Assembly (NCBI GenBank): GCA_918797485.1
Contig: CAKKNE010000004.1
Location: 496,001 to 560,000 of the forward strand
Length of the DNA: 64,000 bases
Direction of reading: 5' to 3'
Source of the DNA: Pelagomonas calceolata
Taxonomy: Eukaryota; Sar; Pelagophyceae; Pelagomonadales; Pelagomonadaceae
Part shown: positions 46,734 to 55,441 of the stretch, one piece after another
How the letters are laid out: the number at the start of each line of letters is the position of its first letter
Position numbering within the stretch: the stretch's first letter is position 1
The notes under the pieces: model-generated
Told to the model about the DNA's origin: nothing
Seen by the model: only the letters and a program-made list of their open reading frames with translations
Databases searched by the model: none
Translations under genes and position numbers: made by a program

Positions 46734-48263
46734 ATGGCCGCGACGTCGAGGAAGCGCGCCCGCACCGAGCCGACGCCACCACCAGCAGACAAGCCCAAGG
46801 TCTTTAATGATGCGGTCTTAGGACATGTGGAATTGCACCCGTGCTGCGTCGCCGTGGTGGACACACCAGAGTTTCAGAGACTGCGAGGCTTGAAGCAGCT
46901 CGGGCCGACGGAATATGTGTATCCCGCGGCCGGGCATACTCGATTTGCGCATTCTTTAGGAGTGTCGTTTCTGGCCGGGAAATTGGTCGAGAAACTCTCT
47001 CATCAAGTGTCGCCGCCGTTGCACATTACGGAGCGGGAGATTTTATGTGTCAAGCTGGCCGGGCTCTGCCACGATCTAGGCCACGGTCCCTTGAGTCACA
47101 CCTTTGAGAAGTTCGTGCGCATGCGGCGGCCCCATTTGAAATGGCGGCACGAGCACGCGTCGGCGGCGCTCTTCGCGAAGGTCGTTCGCGACCAGAAAGT
47201 TGCGGCTGTGTTCGGGCGGTATGAACTCACAGAGGACGACGTGCACTTCGTCCAGGAATTGATCTTTGGGGACAAGTCGGACGCTCCTCAAAATTGGCAG
47301 TGGCGGGGCCTGCCCGCCGCAAAGCATTTCCTCTTCGAGATCGTCTCGAATCACCGGAATGGAATTGATGTGGACAAGTTCGACTACTTCCGGCGCGACG
47401 CCTTCCACCTCAACATCCCCGTGTCCTTCGACTCGGATAGGCTCATCATGTGCGCGCGCGCGATTCCTGATGATAGAGGTATCTATACGGTCGCCTACCC
47501 GGAGAAGGAGGTCTGGAACGTCTATGAATTGTTCCGCACGCGCTTTAACCTACACAAGCGAGCGTATCAACACCGCGTGTCGAACGCTATTGAGAGGATG
47601 TTATGTGACGTGTTACTGTTGGCGGAAGAATCGGGATTTACCTACCGCGGTAGGAAGCTGTCCGAGGCCATGGATTCGTTAGATGCGTACGCGACCTTGA
47701 CCGATAGCGTGTTTGATGTAATAGACTTCCTCTCAACGACGGACGCGTCACTGCGACCGGCAGCGGAGTTGCTGGAACATGTGAGGCGGCGCCAACTCCA
47801 CAAGCATGTGGGCGAGGTCGTCGTGCCTCCTTTGAAACGAGATGACATTTGCGCGTTGTCCGACGACGACTTGTTGCGGACGATCGCGCGGCACTCGACG
47901 CCAGCCGGACGGCAAGCATTGCTCGCGGGAGCCTACGCCGCGAGGTTCGACATCACGTTCGGCATGGGCGATAACAATCCTGTCGAAAGAGTCTTCTTCT
48001 ATTTGCGGAGCGACGACGCCGTCGGGCGAGTCCTGAAAGGTTCCCAAGTGTCGACGTTCGTGCCGCGGCACTTCGCCGAGTCGTACGTCCGGTTGTTTTT
48101 GAGAGATAGAGACGATAGCGAGCTGTTCGACGTGGCGTCGAGCGCTTTGCAGGCGTGGGAGCGCGCGGTTCTAGGAAGGGTGGAAAGCGCCATCGCTCCG
48201 TCGCCGCCCCAGAAAGGTGCTGCACGGCGGCCGCCGCGGCCGCCGCCTCCCAGAACGCCGTAA
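46734..48263 (+). CDS. SAMHD1-like HD-domain phosphohydrolase
   Basis: 509 residues. The metal site is complete: His of HTRFAHSLG, HD of CHDLGHGPLSHTFE (H113, D114) and the last Asp in GIDVDKFDYFRRD. Other SAMHD1 signatures are DTPEFQRLRGLKQLG near the start and RFNLHKRAYQHRVSNAIERML. SAMHD1 proteins cleave dNTPs to nucleosides and triphosphate and act in nucleotide balance and repair. There is no SAM domain; the first 20 residues are basic and probably carry a nuclear signal (RKRARTEP), and the C-terminus ends in a Pro/Arg stretch. Confidence 0.9.
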   Translation: MAATSRKRARTEPTPPPADKPKVFNDAVLGHVELHPCCVAVVDTPEFQRLRGLKQLGPTEYVYPAAGHTRFAHSLGVSFLAGKLVEKLSHQVSPPLHITEREILCVKLAGLCHDLGHGPLSHTFEKFVRMRRPHLKWRHEHASAALFAKVVRDQKVAAVFGRYELTEDDVHFVQELIFGDKSDAPQNWQWRGLPAAKHFLFEIVSNHRNGIDVDKFDYFRRDAFHLNIPVSFDSDRLIMCARAIPDDRGIYTVAYPEKEVWNVYELFRTRFNLHKRAYQHRVSNAIERMLCDVLLLAEESGFTYRGRKLSEAMDSLDAYATLTDSVFDVIDFLSTTDASLRPAAELLEHVRRRQLHKHVGEVVVPPLKRDDICALSDDDLLRTIARHSTPAGRQALLAGAYAARFDITFGMGDNNPVERVFFYLRSDDAVGRVLKGSQVSTFVPRHFAESYVRLFLRDRDDSELFDVASSALQAWERAVLGRVESAIAPSPPQKGAARRPPRPPPPRTP

Positions 48264-48301
48264 TTTTATTAGGCTTTCTCCTTACTTTGAGTCGGTTCAA
48301 T

Positions 48302-48558
48302 CGTATCTAGTCCGCGCGGTCGGGGCGCGCGCGCCGTCGATGCGAGTCACTACATGCCGCCGCGGTGCTAGGACTAGTCAGCCGAGTCCCGCGCGGGGAG
48401 GCGTCGTGCCGCGCGGGGAGGGCCGTCGGCGCCGTTGAACTTCAATCGTTTTTTTTGAGAAGCACGGCGAGTTGCTCTCCGCCGCCGTGTGAGCTGCCCA
48501 ACTTCCAACAGAGCTGCGCACCGACGCGTTGGAGTACCAACTCCCCTCTGCGCACACG
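48302..48558 (+). repeat. upstream region duplicated in inverted orientation at 57901-58150
   Basis: About 250 bp matches the reverse complement of 57901-58150 at over 90 percent by eye, including CGTTGAACTTCAATCG, a run of eight T and GTGAGCTGCCCAACTTCCAA. It ends 22 bp before the ATG of the DUF285 gene, so both secreted-protein genes share their promoter and 5' leader. Confidence 0.8.
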
Positions 48559-48580
48559 AAGAGGACGCAGCCCACCCAAA

Positions 48581-49573
48581 ATGCGTGCTGCTGCCATGAG
48601 CAACAGGGCAGCCCTTAGGCGATGCTGCCTCGTCGGCGCGCTGCTTCTCGCTTCGGCAGTCCCTGCGCGTGGCATCTCGGTGCGGTCCTCGTCCTGGCAC
48701 ATGCCCGTCGTTGGCAATCTGCTAGTCTCAGAGGGCTTTGTCCGCGCGGCGGCGGCGCGAGACGCTGCTCCGAGCGCAATGGCCCGAGGCCCGAGCAGCA
48801 AGAACAACAATTTTCCGAGCGTGGCGACCGGGGTGGCGCCGCAACGGCGCCAGCTCACGGGCATCATGACCGACAGCAACATCTACACGGCCGTCGCCGC
48901 GTGGCTCTCGGACAGCGCCGCCGCCGAGGTGACGTACGGCCACATTTCCACGTGGCAGACTTCAGGGGTGACGGACATGTCGTATTTGTTTTGCGCAGAC
49001 ACAGACTCGAGCTCGAGTCTATGCAATGCGGACGCGGCGTCTTTTAACGAAGACATAAGTGAGTGGGACACATCTCAAGTCACGGATACGCATAGTATGT
49101 TCAGAGAAGCCTCGTCCTTCAATCAGCAGATCGGCAACTGGGTAGTAGACAACGTCACGGATATGCACAGGATGTTCCAGGGTGCCTCGTCATTTAACCA
49201 ACCACTGGGCGGCTGGCGGGTCGACAAGGTCACGGATATGAGATACATGTTCTACGTCGCCTCGTCCTTCGACCAGGACCTCGCCTGGTGCATGGCCGAC
49301 GACGTCAACTTATTCAGCGCCTTCGACTGGACCCCGTCTGCGCCGAAGGGCACGAGGGCGTATGCACGGGCTTGCACTTGGTCATCTCCGGCAGGACGAC
49401 GTTGCTCACGAAGAGGAGCGCCGGCGCCGCCACGCCTAGCGCGGTCACGCCGGCGAGGACCTTGTAGTTCGTCTCCGAGAGGCCCGGCAGGGGACCCGTC
49501 TCGAGGGCCTGCGCGGGTGGCGCGTCTTTTCAAAGCGTCCTTCGATCGATGCGTCGCCGCGACGGCGTGCTGA
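48581..49573 (+). CDS. secreted BspA-like DUF285 repeat protein, probably truncated
   Basis: 330 residues from ATG 48581; the frame upstream lacks ATG. A signal peptide (AALRRCCLVGALLLASAVPARG) is followed by four BspA-like leucine-rich repeats of DUF285 type: VTDMSYLFC, VTDTHSMFREASSFNQQIGN, VTDMHRMFQGASSFNQPLGG and VTDMRYMFYVASSFDQDLAW. The sequence is regular up to CMADDVNLFSAFDWTP and then becomes Arg/Ala/Pro-rich. That last part (49314-49508) overlaps, on the other strand, a convincing exon of another gene. I think the native C-terminus was replaced at about 49315. Such repeat proteins are surface-adhesion candidates. Confidence 0.7.
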   Translation: MRAAAMSNRAALRRCCLVGALLLASAVPARGISVRSSSWHMPVVGNLLVSEGFVRAAAARDAAPSAMARGPSSKNNNFPSVATGVAPQRRQLTGIMTDSNIYTAVAAWLSDSAAAEVTYGHISTWQTSGVTDMSYLFCADTDSSSSLCNADAASFNEDISEWDTSQVTDTHSMFREASSFNQQIGNWVVDNVTDMHRMFQGASSFNQPLGGWRVDKVTDMRYMFYVASSFDQDLAWCMADDVNLFSAFDWTPSAPKGTRAYARACTWSSPAGRRCSRRGAPAPPRLARSRRRGPCSSSPRGPAGDPSRGPARVARLFKASFDRCVAATAC

Positions 49574-49753
49574 GAACTACTCCCGCCGCGACGCCATCGC
49601 CGCGACGGCTTACTACCGGACGCCGCTTGCTACCGGCGAGGGCTTTTTCATCAATTGCTTAGTTTGTCGCCTCACGGCGACCGGCGCCGGCGGCGCGAAG
49701 CCTGACGCGAGTGCGAGGCACGTCAGGACCCTCATCGCCCTGGAGAGCGCCAT
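49314..49753 (-). CDS. small plastid-type membrane protein, two exons
   Basis: Exon 1 is 49753-49634, exon 2 is 49508-49314; 104 residues. The presequence MRVLTCLALASGFAPPAPVAVRR has the hydrophobic core and G-F/A-P junction typical of complex-plastid targeting. Exon 2 encodes GLSETNYKVLAGVTALGVAAPALLFVSN, one membrane helix, then PEMTKCKPVH. Splicing at CCG|GTAGC...GCAG|GCC keeps the frame. The last residues (GSSRRR) fall in sequence shared with the end of the DUF285 gene, so the native C-terminus may be lost. No family is recognised. A thylakoid or envelope location is inferred. Confidence 0.5.
49509..49633 (-). mobile_element. introner-like intron flanked by 7-bp repeat
   Basis: 125-bp GT-AG intron. 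GCCCTCG lies 3 bp before the donor and again directly after the acceptor, as a target-site duplication. The interior is made of inverted GC blocks (GCCGTCGCGGCGATGGCG; GCCGTCGCGGCGACGC) and includes ACGCCATCG on the plus strand at 49591, part of the shared intron core. Confidence 0.5.
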
Positions 49754-49959
49754 TATCGATGCGAAAATCCACGCGTTTAGCGGCCTCAAACTCGATGACC
49801 TGCATGCTGGCATCAAACTCAGGTCTCGACGCCCGCCGTCGATACGTGCGGCGAGAGCCTGGCACGCGTCCCGACGCCTCGTCGAAGCGACCGCCGCGAC
49901 CTGGTGCCGCCGCGACGCCGCGACCGCGATCACAAACAAGAAACTTTACACAAGCGTCG

Positions 49960-50703
49960 TCACCCCCGATCTTCAAAGGGAATGTGGTCCATCAAATTGT
50001 TCGCCCCGTCCGGCACTTCCAGCTCCAGCCCGTCCAAGTCGGGCGTGAACACCAGCTGGCACCCCAACCTCGAGTTCTCGCGCGGCTCGTGCGCCAGGTC
50101 CAGCATATCTAATTCCGCCTCGCAGGGCTCGCCGACCCTCGAGAACCACTCGGGAGCGACGTAGACGTGGCACGTGCTGCAGGCCATGACGCCGGAGCAC
50201 GCGCACTCGAGATAACTCTGTAAAGCGCGCGCGCCGTCGTCTTCACCTCTTCGAACGACGTCGTAGAGCGACGTGCCCTCGTAGGCGCTCACGTCGAAGG
50301 ATGCACTTCCAGCTTTGACCGAGCAGTGGACGAGCTGTTTTCCCGCGCGTTCGTTTACCTCTTTTTCCACAGCTGCCGCTAACGCATCTAACCCGTTGTC
50401 CTCGCCGATCTCGTAGGCGCCGGCGAGCTGTTTTAAGGTCGGGAGGAGGGCTGATAACGGTACTCCTGACGAGGGGTCCGCTAATGCTGCGACGACGCCC
50501 TCCGCCACGTCCTGGGAATAAGTCTTGCCCTCTCGCACGGCGCCGACTTGTATGACGAATTTTGTGGCTTCTTCGAGCTGGGCGTCCCGCGCGGTCGCGG
50601 CGTTTGAGGAAGACGCTCTGAGCAGCGGTAGGCTGATGGGTGGCCGCCGGCGCCTGAGGGGTTGTCGCCTCAGCGCCGAGCGCAGCATGGCTGCGCGTCG
50701 CAT
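49960..50703 (-). CDS. mitochondrial-type [2Fe-2S] ferredoxin (adrenodoxin-like)
   Basis: 247 residues from the ATG at 50703. The first 35 residues are Arg-rich without acids (MRRAAMLRSALRRQPLRRRR), a mitochondrial presequence. A non-conserved helical region follows. The C-terminal 110 residues are a vertebrate-type ferredoxin with YEGTSLYDVVRRGEDDG, cluster ligands in CSGVMACSTCHVYV and the fourth Cys in SRLGCQLVFTPDLDGLEL. Such ferredoxins pass electrons to iron-sulfur cluster assembly and to cytochromes P450. The extra 100 residues between presequence and ferredoxin are unusual. Confidence 0.85.
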   Translation of the reverse strand: MRRAAMLRSALRRQPLRRRRPPISLPLLRASSSNAATARDAQLEEATKFVIQVGAVREGKTYSQDVAEGVVAALADPSSGVPLSALLPTLKQLAGAYEIGEDNGLDALAAAVEKEVNERAGKQLVHCSVKAGSASFDVSAYEGTSLYDVVRRGEDDGARALQSYLECACSGVMACSTCHVYVAPEWFSRVGEPCEAELDMLDLAHEPRENSRLGCQLVFTPDLDGLELEVPDGANNLMDHIPFEDRG

Positions 50704-51366
50704 CTGTGCGACGATTGTAAACCTTCGTGTATAGCTTCGATGGCGACAGCAAAGCAAAAGAAGCTTCGACGCGCCGCTGTGGCCTAGTGTATCGATAGAC
50801 CTACTAGCTTTGTGATATATATATGAGCACCAGGCTTCCTTTAGATAGCTTGAAAAGCTCCGGGATACGGGTTTTGCGGCGCTTCCCGTACGCCGTCGGT
50901 GCGCCACCGCATAATACACTAACGTCGACGACGACGAGAACGCCTCCCGCAGCGCCAAATCCAGCGGCACCAGCGGCACGCCGAGCGCCGACTTGAGCGC
51001 CGCGACGGGATCGGCGCGCCAAGAGAAGCCAGGTATGGCCGAAGCCAAGTTAGACGATAGGGGAGAGGGATGCGGGGAGCGCCCAGTGTGCGCGGGGGAA
51101 GAGGAGGGTGCGTGCCGGGGGTCTGACCGCCCGCGGGCCTGAGAACCCGCGTCGCGTGGGATTGGCAATTCCAGAGTACGCGCCCGAAGGCACGCACACA
51201 CGCGCACGATGACGGCGCGCCGAGGCCCGCGAGTCCAAGAACCCGCGCGCTCAGCGCCTGTAGCTGCCTACATCAGACCCGCCAGCTCGCCCTGCTCCTT
51301 CGAGAACCTGCGTCGGAGGCGCGGTAACGCGTCGATGGCGTGGGAAGCGAATTTCGGCGCGGGCGC
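50704..51366. other. 663-bp region between ferredoxin and Sec61 genes
   Basis: Contains a TATA tract (ATATATATATG at 50815-50825) 110 bp before the ferredoxin ATG and a palindromic box with arms CCTAGTG and CTACTAGC around TATCGATAGA at 50783-50807. Near the Sec61 end, ACGCGTCGATGGCGT at 51327-51341 is a perfect reverse-complement match to the intron core. The long minus frame through here carries no domain, so I call no gene. Confidence 0.45.
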
Positions 51367-52872
51367 TCACATCTCATAATACTGGTAAATGATGGTCACC
51401 GCCAAGAGGATGCCGGTGCCCGAGCCAATGGCTCCGAGTAAGTCCGCGACGACCGTCAAAGCGCCGATGCACATGCCGCCGAAGGCCGCCGCCGGCGGGA
51501 TGTATCGGTTCAGCGTGTGGACCAGCGCGCTGTCGCGGTGGCCCTTCATGACCATCTGCTGGTCTCTCAATTGCTTGGCCACGTCCCGCGCCGACGAGCC
51601 AGACACCTCAATCCACATCGTACTGAAAACAGCACAGGACGCCAGGATGAAGATGATGTAGAAGACCGCGTGCACGGGGTCGTAGATGACCTCCATCATC
51701 GACCGCGGCGGCGAGATGTAGTACGCGATACCGCCAACCGGTACGGTAGCTTCGCCGTAGCCCTCCTTCTTGCCCCACTTCCCAATAAGGCCGATTAAAA
51801 ATACTCCCGGGTAGCGGTTGTACAGCATCTGCGAGAGGAAATACAGGTTGCTGACCAGCGCCGTCTGGAGGATGATCGGCATGTTCGACGTATAGAACAG
51901 CTTGATGGGGTACGTGCCCTGCTGGCCCCGGTGCTTTTGGTACTTGACCGGCAGGTCCACGCGCCAGCCCTGGAAGTAGATGACGACCACAAAGATCAAG
52001 CCTGTTGCCAGTAAATTGGTGAGATTGGGCAGGTTCGTCCTGTATAGTGCTTCAGCTAAAGCCCTAGCCTTATCTGACCGCGTCATCATGAGGTGGAAGA
52101 AGGCCACAACAGCCCCTTCGAACTCCGTGCCCTTGCCCGTGTTAATCGTCGTCGGCGAGAACGCCTTCCAGATCACATTTTCGCAGATGTTCGTCGCGAT
52201 AAATAATGATATACCACTGCCTAAGCCGTAGCCCTTCTGCAGGAGCTCATCCAAGATCAATACGACGAAGCCCGCGAAGACCAACTGCGCCACGATGAGG
52301 ACGCAATTACCAAGTCCTAATTCCGAGACCTGGCCGTACATGCCGCTGCCGACGTAGGCCACGGCCTCGCCGATCGTGATGAGGATGCCGAAGAGCTTTT
52401 GGGCCGCCGCGAACAGCGCTCTATCTTCCTTTAGTGATTGATTCACTTCTATGAGTCGAGCACCCGCTAAGAGCTGCATGACCATCCCCGACGTGATGAT
52501 GGGCGAGATGCCGAGCTCCATCAGCGTCCCTCGGTTCGACGCCAAGATCACTCGCATCCAGTAGAAGGGGTCGTTCGACTTCGCGGTCTTGACGCCGTAG
52601 ATGGGGATCTGGCACGATACGAGGTAGATAAACAACGTCGTGACGGTCCAGAGGATCTTCTCGCGGAACCTGCGCGCGGTGTTGCGTGGGGTCGCGGCGG
52701 CGTCGGCGTCTGCTGACGAGCTGTCGAGGCCCTCTGCGTCGGTCGGTCGACGCCGCGCGGCAGCGACGGCACATATGTTTCGCACGCGGGCGCCTCACGG
52801 AATCTTGCGGTCAGGCATTACTACCTCCGGCAGCAAGCCCATGACCGGGCGGACTAAGTGTAAAAAGCGCAT
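51367..52872 (-). CDS. SEC61A: Sec61 alpha, protein-conducting channel of the ER
   Basis: Exon 1 is 52872-52799 ([20 protein letters not shown] then DRKIP), exon 2 is 52669-51367; 458 residues. The join gives [21 protein letters not shown], the conserved start of Sec61 alpha. Ten membrane segments can be followed; [18 protein letters not shown], the [17 protein letters not shown] helix and [17 protein letters not shown] are diagnostic. Conserved cytosolic loops ([40 protein letters not shown]) bind the ribosome. It forms the translocon with Sec61 beta and gamma. Ignoring the intron would give a false, non-conserved N-terminus. Confidence 0.95.
52670..52798 (-). mobile_element. introner-like intron with 9-bp flanking repeat
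   Basis: 129-bp GT-AG intron of the Sec61 alpha gene. The donor lies in TTCC|GTGAG and the exon after the acceptor reads TTCCGCGAG, so 8 of 9 bases are repeated across the two boundaries. The GT of the donor appears to arise from the left copy of the repeat by one C-to-T change. The shared core seen in other introns is absent. Confidence 0.5.
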
Positions 52873-53286
52873 GGTTGCTGCTGATGCTAGCGCTTGCGCG
52901 TCCCGCCTCGCTGCGCTGTCTCGCTCGCGCTGTGAGCGCTGCGCCTCGCAGTGATGCGCGCAACGCTCGCTGCTGTCCTTTTAGCTCGCCCGCGCGTGCT
53001 CAGCGCAATGCGTGCCTCCGCCGCCGATTGCACCGCGATGAGGGGCGGCGACCTCGAATAAACGAGTGCACACCAGACGCTTCAAATACGTCTCTCAGAC
53101 GCATCCCCAGGTGAAACAACAACTAAGCCAGAACATATGAGCTAGCGTAGACGGACACTAGGACGCCAAGCTTTGCGGCTTGAGGGCTTACCTTTTGCGT
53201 GCGAGCTATTGTGGCAAGATTAGCGTTCGCATCGTATTCAATTTATTGCTGCAACGCTCATCCTGCAGAGGAAGAGTCGTGCAAGG
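52873..53286. promoter_or_regulatory. divergent promoter with diverged palindromic motif
   Basis: 414 bp between Sec61 alpha and the FKBP-MsrA gene. A diverged motif copy lies at 53141-53162 (arms GCTAGCG and ACACTAGG). It is 125 bp before the plus-strand ATG. No gene is seen. Confidence 0.4.
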
Positions 53287-54387
53287 ATGCATCTCAGCAG
53301 CAGCACCCTGCTCGTGCTGCTGGCCAGCACGCAATGTCATGCCTTCGCGCCGGCAGCAATGCGTGCACGCGCACCGAGCCCGAGAGCCCAGTGGTGGGAG
53401 GAGGACGGCACAGCGCCTGACGCCGGCGCGACGACCACGGCCAAAGCGACGGGCGAGCATCAAATAAAAGCCGGCGACCACGTCCGCCTCCACTACTCGT
53501 TGACGACGACGGGCGGCCAGGCTTTAGACGGCGCCGAGCTGACGTTCGACACGGAGGAAGTGGACCTCGTGGTCGGCGCCGGCGGCTTTTTACCGGCGCT
53601 CCATAATGCATTGGACGGCGCCTCGTTAACAGTCGACGCGCCGGAGACGATGACGCTGAGCGCACCTTTCGGGGAGCGCGATCCAAGACTGGGCCCGATT
53701 CCCGTCCCGGCCGCGAACGCCCCGAAAGGGATGCAGCCCGGCGACCGCGCGGGCCTCTCGAACGGCGCGACCGCGCGCGTCATGTCCGTGTCAGATGAAA
53801 AGGTGGTCATCGACGCCAATCATCTCTATGCGGGCGAGGACCTCACGTTGACCGTAACTTTACTGGAGCCGCCGAACGGCCGTCCATTGCAAGAGGCGAC
53901 CTTCGCGGGAGGCTGCTTCTGGGGCGTGGAACTGGCCTACCAGCGCGAGCCCGGCGTCGTACGGACGGAGGTCGGCTACGCGCAAGGTGCGGATCCGTCG
54001 CCGTCCTACGAGGCCGTGTGCTCGGGCGTGACGGGACACACCGAGGCCGTGCGCGTCCGCTACGACCCGTCTCGCGTGTCGTACGAGCGGCTCTGCGACC
54101 TGCTGCTCGATCGGCTGGGCGAGAACCGCTACGCGCTCAACAGGGTCGGCAACGACCAGGGCACGCAATATAGACACGGCATCTACTTTAGTGATGATGC
54201 GCAACAAGCGACGGCGGAGGCCGTCATCGCGCGGGAACAACAGCGCGACGCTGGGAGGCCCATCGTGACCGAGGTTGAGAGAATAGCCGCGTACTACGCC
54301 GCCGAGGCGTACCACCAGCAGTACCTCGAGAAGGGCGGCCAGTCGGCGAAGAAGAGCGATGGGAGCACGATCCGGTGTTACGGGTAA
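53287..54387 (+). CDS. FKBP-like / MsrA fusion, plastid-type presequence
   Basis: 366 residues. The presequence MHLSSSTLLVLLASTQCHAF followed by APAAMRARAP has the A-F junction used for complex plastids. Residues about 60-195 form an FKBP-type peptidyl-prolyl isomerase of SlyD-like kind (KAGDHVRLHYSLTTTGGQAL, VVGAGGFLPALHNALDGA, insert loop, LTLTVTLLEP). Residues about 200-366 are peptide-methionine-S-sulfoxide reductase A with GGCFWGVELAYQ (catalytic Cys210), YAQGADPSPSYEAVCSGVTG, HTEAVRVRYDP and GTQYRHGIYF. The fusion would couple proline isomerisation with repair of oxidised Met in the plastid. A diverged copy of the palindromic motif lies upstream. Confidence 0.88.
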   Translation: MHLSSSTLLVLLASTQCHAFAPAAMRARAPSPRAQWWEEDGTAPDAGATTTAKATGEHQIKAGDHVRLHYSLTTTGGQALDGAELTFDTEEVDLVVGAGGFLPALHNALDGASLTVDAPETMTLSAPFGERDPRLGPIPVPAANAPKGMQPGDRAGLSNGATARVMSVSDEKVVIDANHLYAGEDLTLTVTLLEPPNGRPLQEATFAGGCFWGVELAYQREPGVVRTEVGYAQGADPSPSYEAVCSGVTGHTEAVRVRYDPSRVSYERLCDLLLDRLGENRYALNRVGNDQGTQYRHGIYFSDDAQQATAEAVIAREQQRDAGRPIVTEVERIAAYYAAEAYHQQYLEKGGQSAKKSDGSTIRCYG

Positions 54388-54699
54388 GTGTGTTGTTAAG
54401 TAGTCGCCTTGATGGCGTGCCCCGGGCGCGGGCGTACGTTCATCGTACTAGTACCTGTCACGGCCCAGGTCGCCGAGGACCACTCCCGCACGGCACGATC
54501 GCGGTGCCGCGTAGATCGAGCTAGTAGTAAGTATATCATTTTTTAGACGTGGGGATGGCTCCCTCCGGCGGTCTGGAATCACGCGCCGATCTCGGGACGC
54601 AGGGAGAGAGGCACAAGCGGCGCGCTGCGGAGCGCGGCGTGCATATAGGGGTAGAGGCGCACGGGCGGCGCGCTCCGTATGTGCATAGGGATGATCAAT
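54388..54699. other. 312-bp intergenic region
   Basis: Contains two short related units (GCGCGCTGCGGAGCGCGGCG; GGCGGCGCGCTCCGTATGTG) and no convincing frame. It lies between the FKBP-MsrA stop and the EF-hand fragment. Confidence 0.35.
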
Positions 54700-55041
54700 C
54701 TAAGGATCGAGCGCCAGCTTCTGGTCGGCCGTCGCGTCTTGTCTTGTAGCGCTCACGACGACGCGCCGGAACTCCGTGAGCGACAGGGAGTCGTCGCCGT
54801 CGGCGTCGAGCGCGCGGAACTTGGTGACGAGCTTGTCTCTCCGCGTGAGCTCGTCGCCCCACTCGCGTGTCACGTCGTCGAGGCCCAACAGCCTCACGAA
54901 CTGCGTCTCGGTCGACGTCGGACTTCTCGCAGGGCTGTGGAAGCAAACCTTGGCCCAAACATTGCTAAACCCAGTGGTCTGCTGAGAGAAATCGACCAAA
55001 AATGATTGAAGCGCCGGCGCATGCGGCGTAGGCGCTTGCAC
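54700..55041 (-). pseudogene. truncated EF-hand gene joined to a dispersed repeat
   Basis: A 113-codon frame whose last 75 residues end in an EF-hand (FRALDADGDDSLSLTEFRRVV, a full 12-residue calcium loop) and LALDP. Its first 35 residues (up to CFHSPA) are encoded inside the dispersed repeat at 54936-55106, so this N-terminus is not native. Either a repeat inserted into and truncated an EF-hand gene, or this is a last exon beside a repeat. The paired EF-hand expected upstream is missing. Confidence 0.45.
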
Positions 55042-55260
55042 GTGTATAGTACCGACCCTATGCGCCCCCCCGGAGACCTGTTTGACAGGGATTGACAGGA
55101 TTCCACTGGCGATACAACTATAAAATCACTCGCGGCCGTCAAATATTAAGTTTACCCGTGGGCCCCCAGTAATTGTGATAGCGGTCTCGCTGAGTCCCGT
55201 ACTACCCCACCGATAGTCAACGACATGCATTTGACATCTACACCACGAGAAAGGTACTTG
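54936..55260. repeat. dispersed foldback repeat, copy 2
   Basis: Block 1 (54936-55106) is the reverse complement of 39172-39344, and block 2 (about 55155-55260) matches 39500-39600 in the same direction. The relative orientation of the two blocks therefore differs between copies. There is no coding sequence of its own. Confidence 0.6.
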
Positions 55261-55441
55261 GCCAGGCTACTCGTCCACCGACGGACCGCAGCTGGGCGTT
55301 CCCTTCTCCCCTATCTTTGGTCCTAGTCGTACAAGCGTACCGCAAGGGCTCTTCGACGACGGGACACGTACCCGGTCGAACGCCGTCGACGCGTGCGGGT
55401 TCCGTGCGCCGCTCTCCGGCGCGCATCGCCGCGCCGCACAA

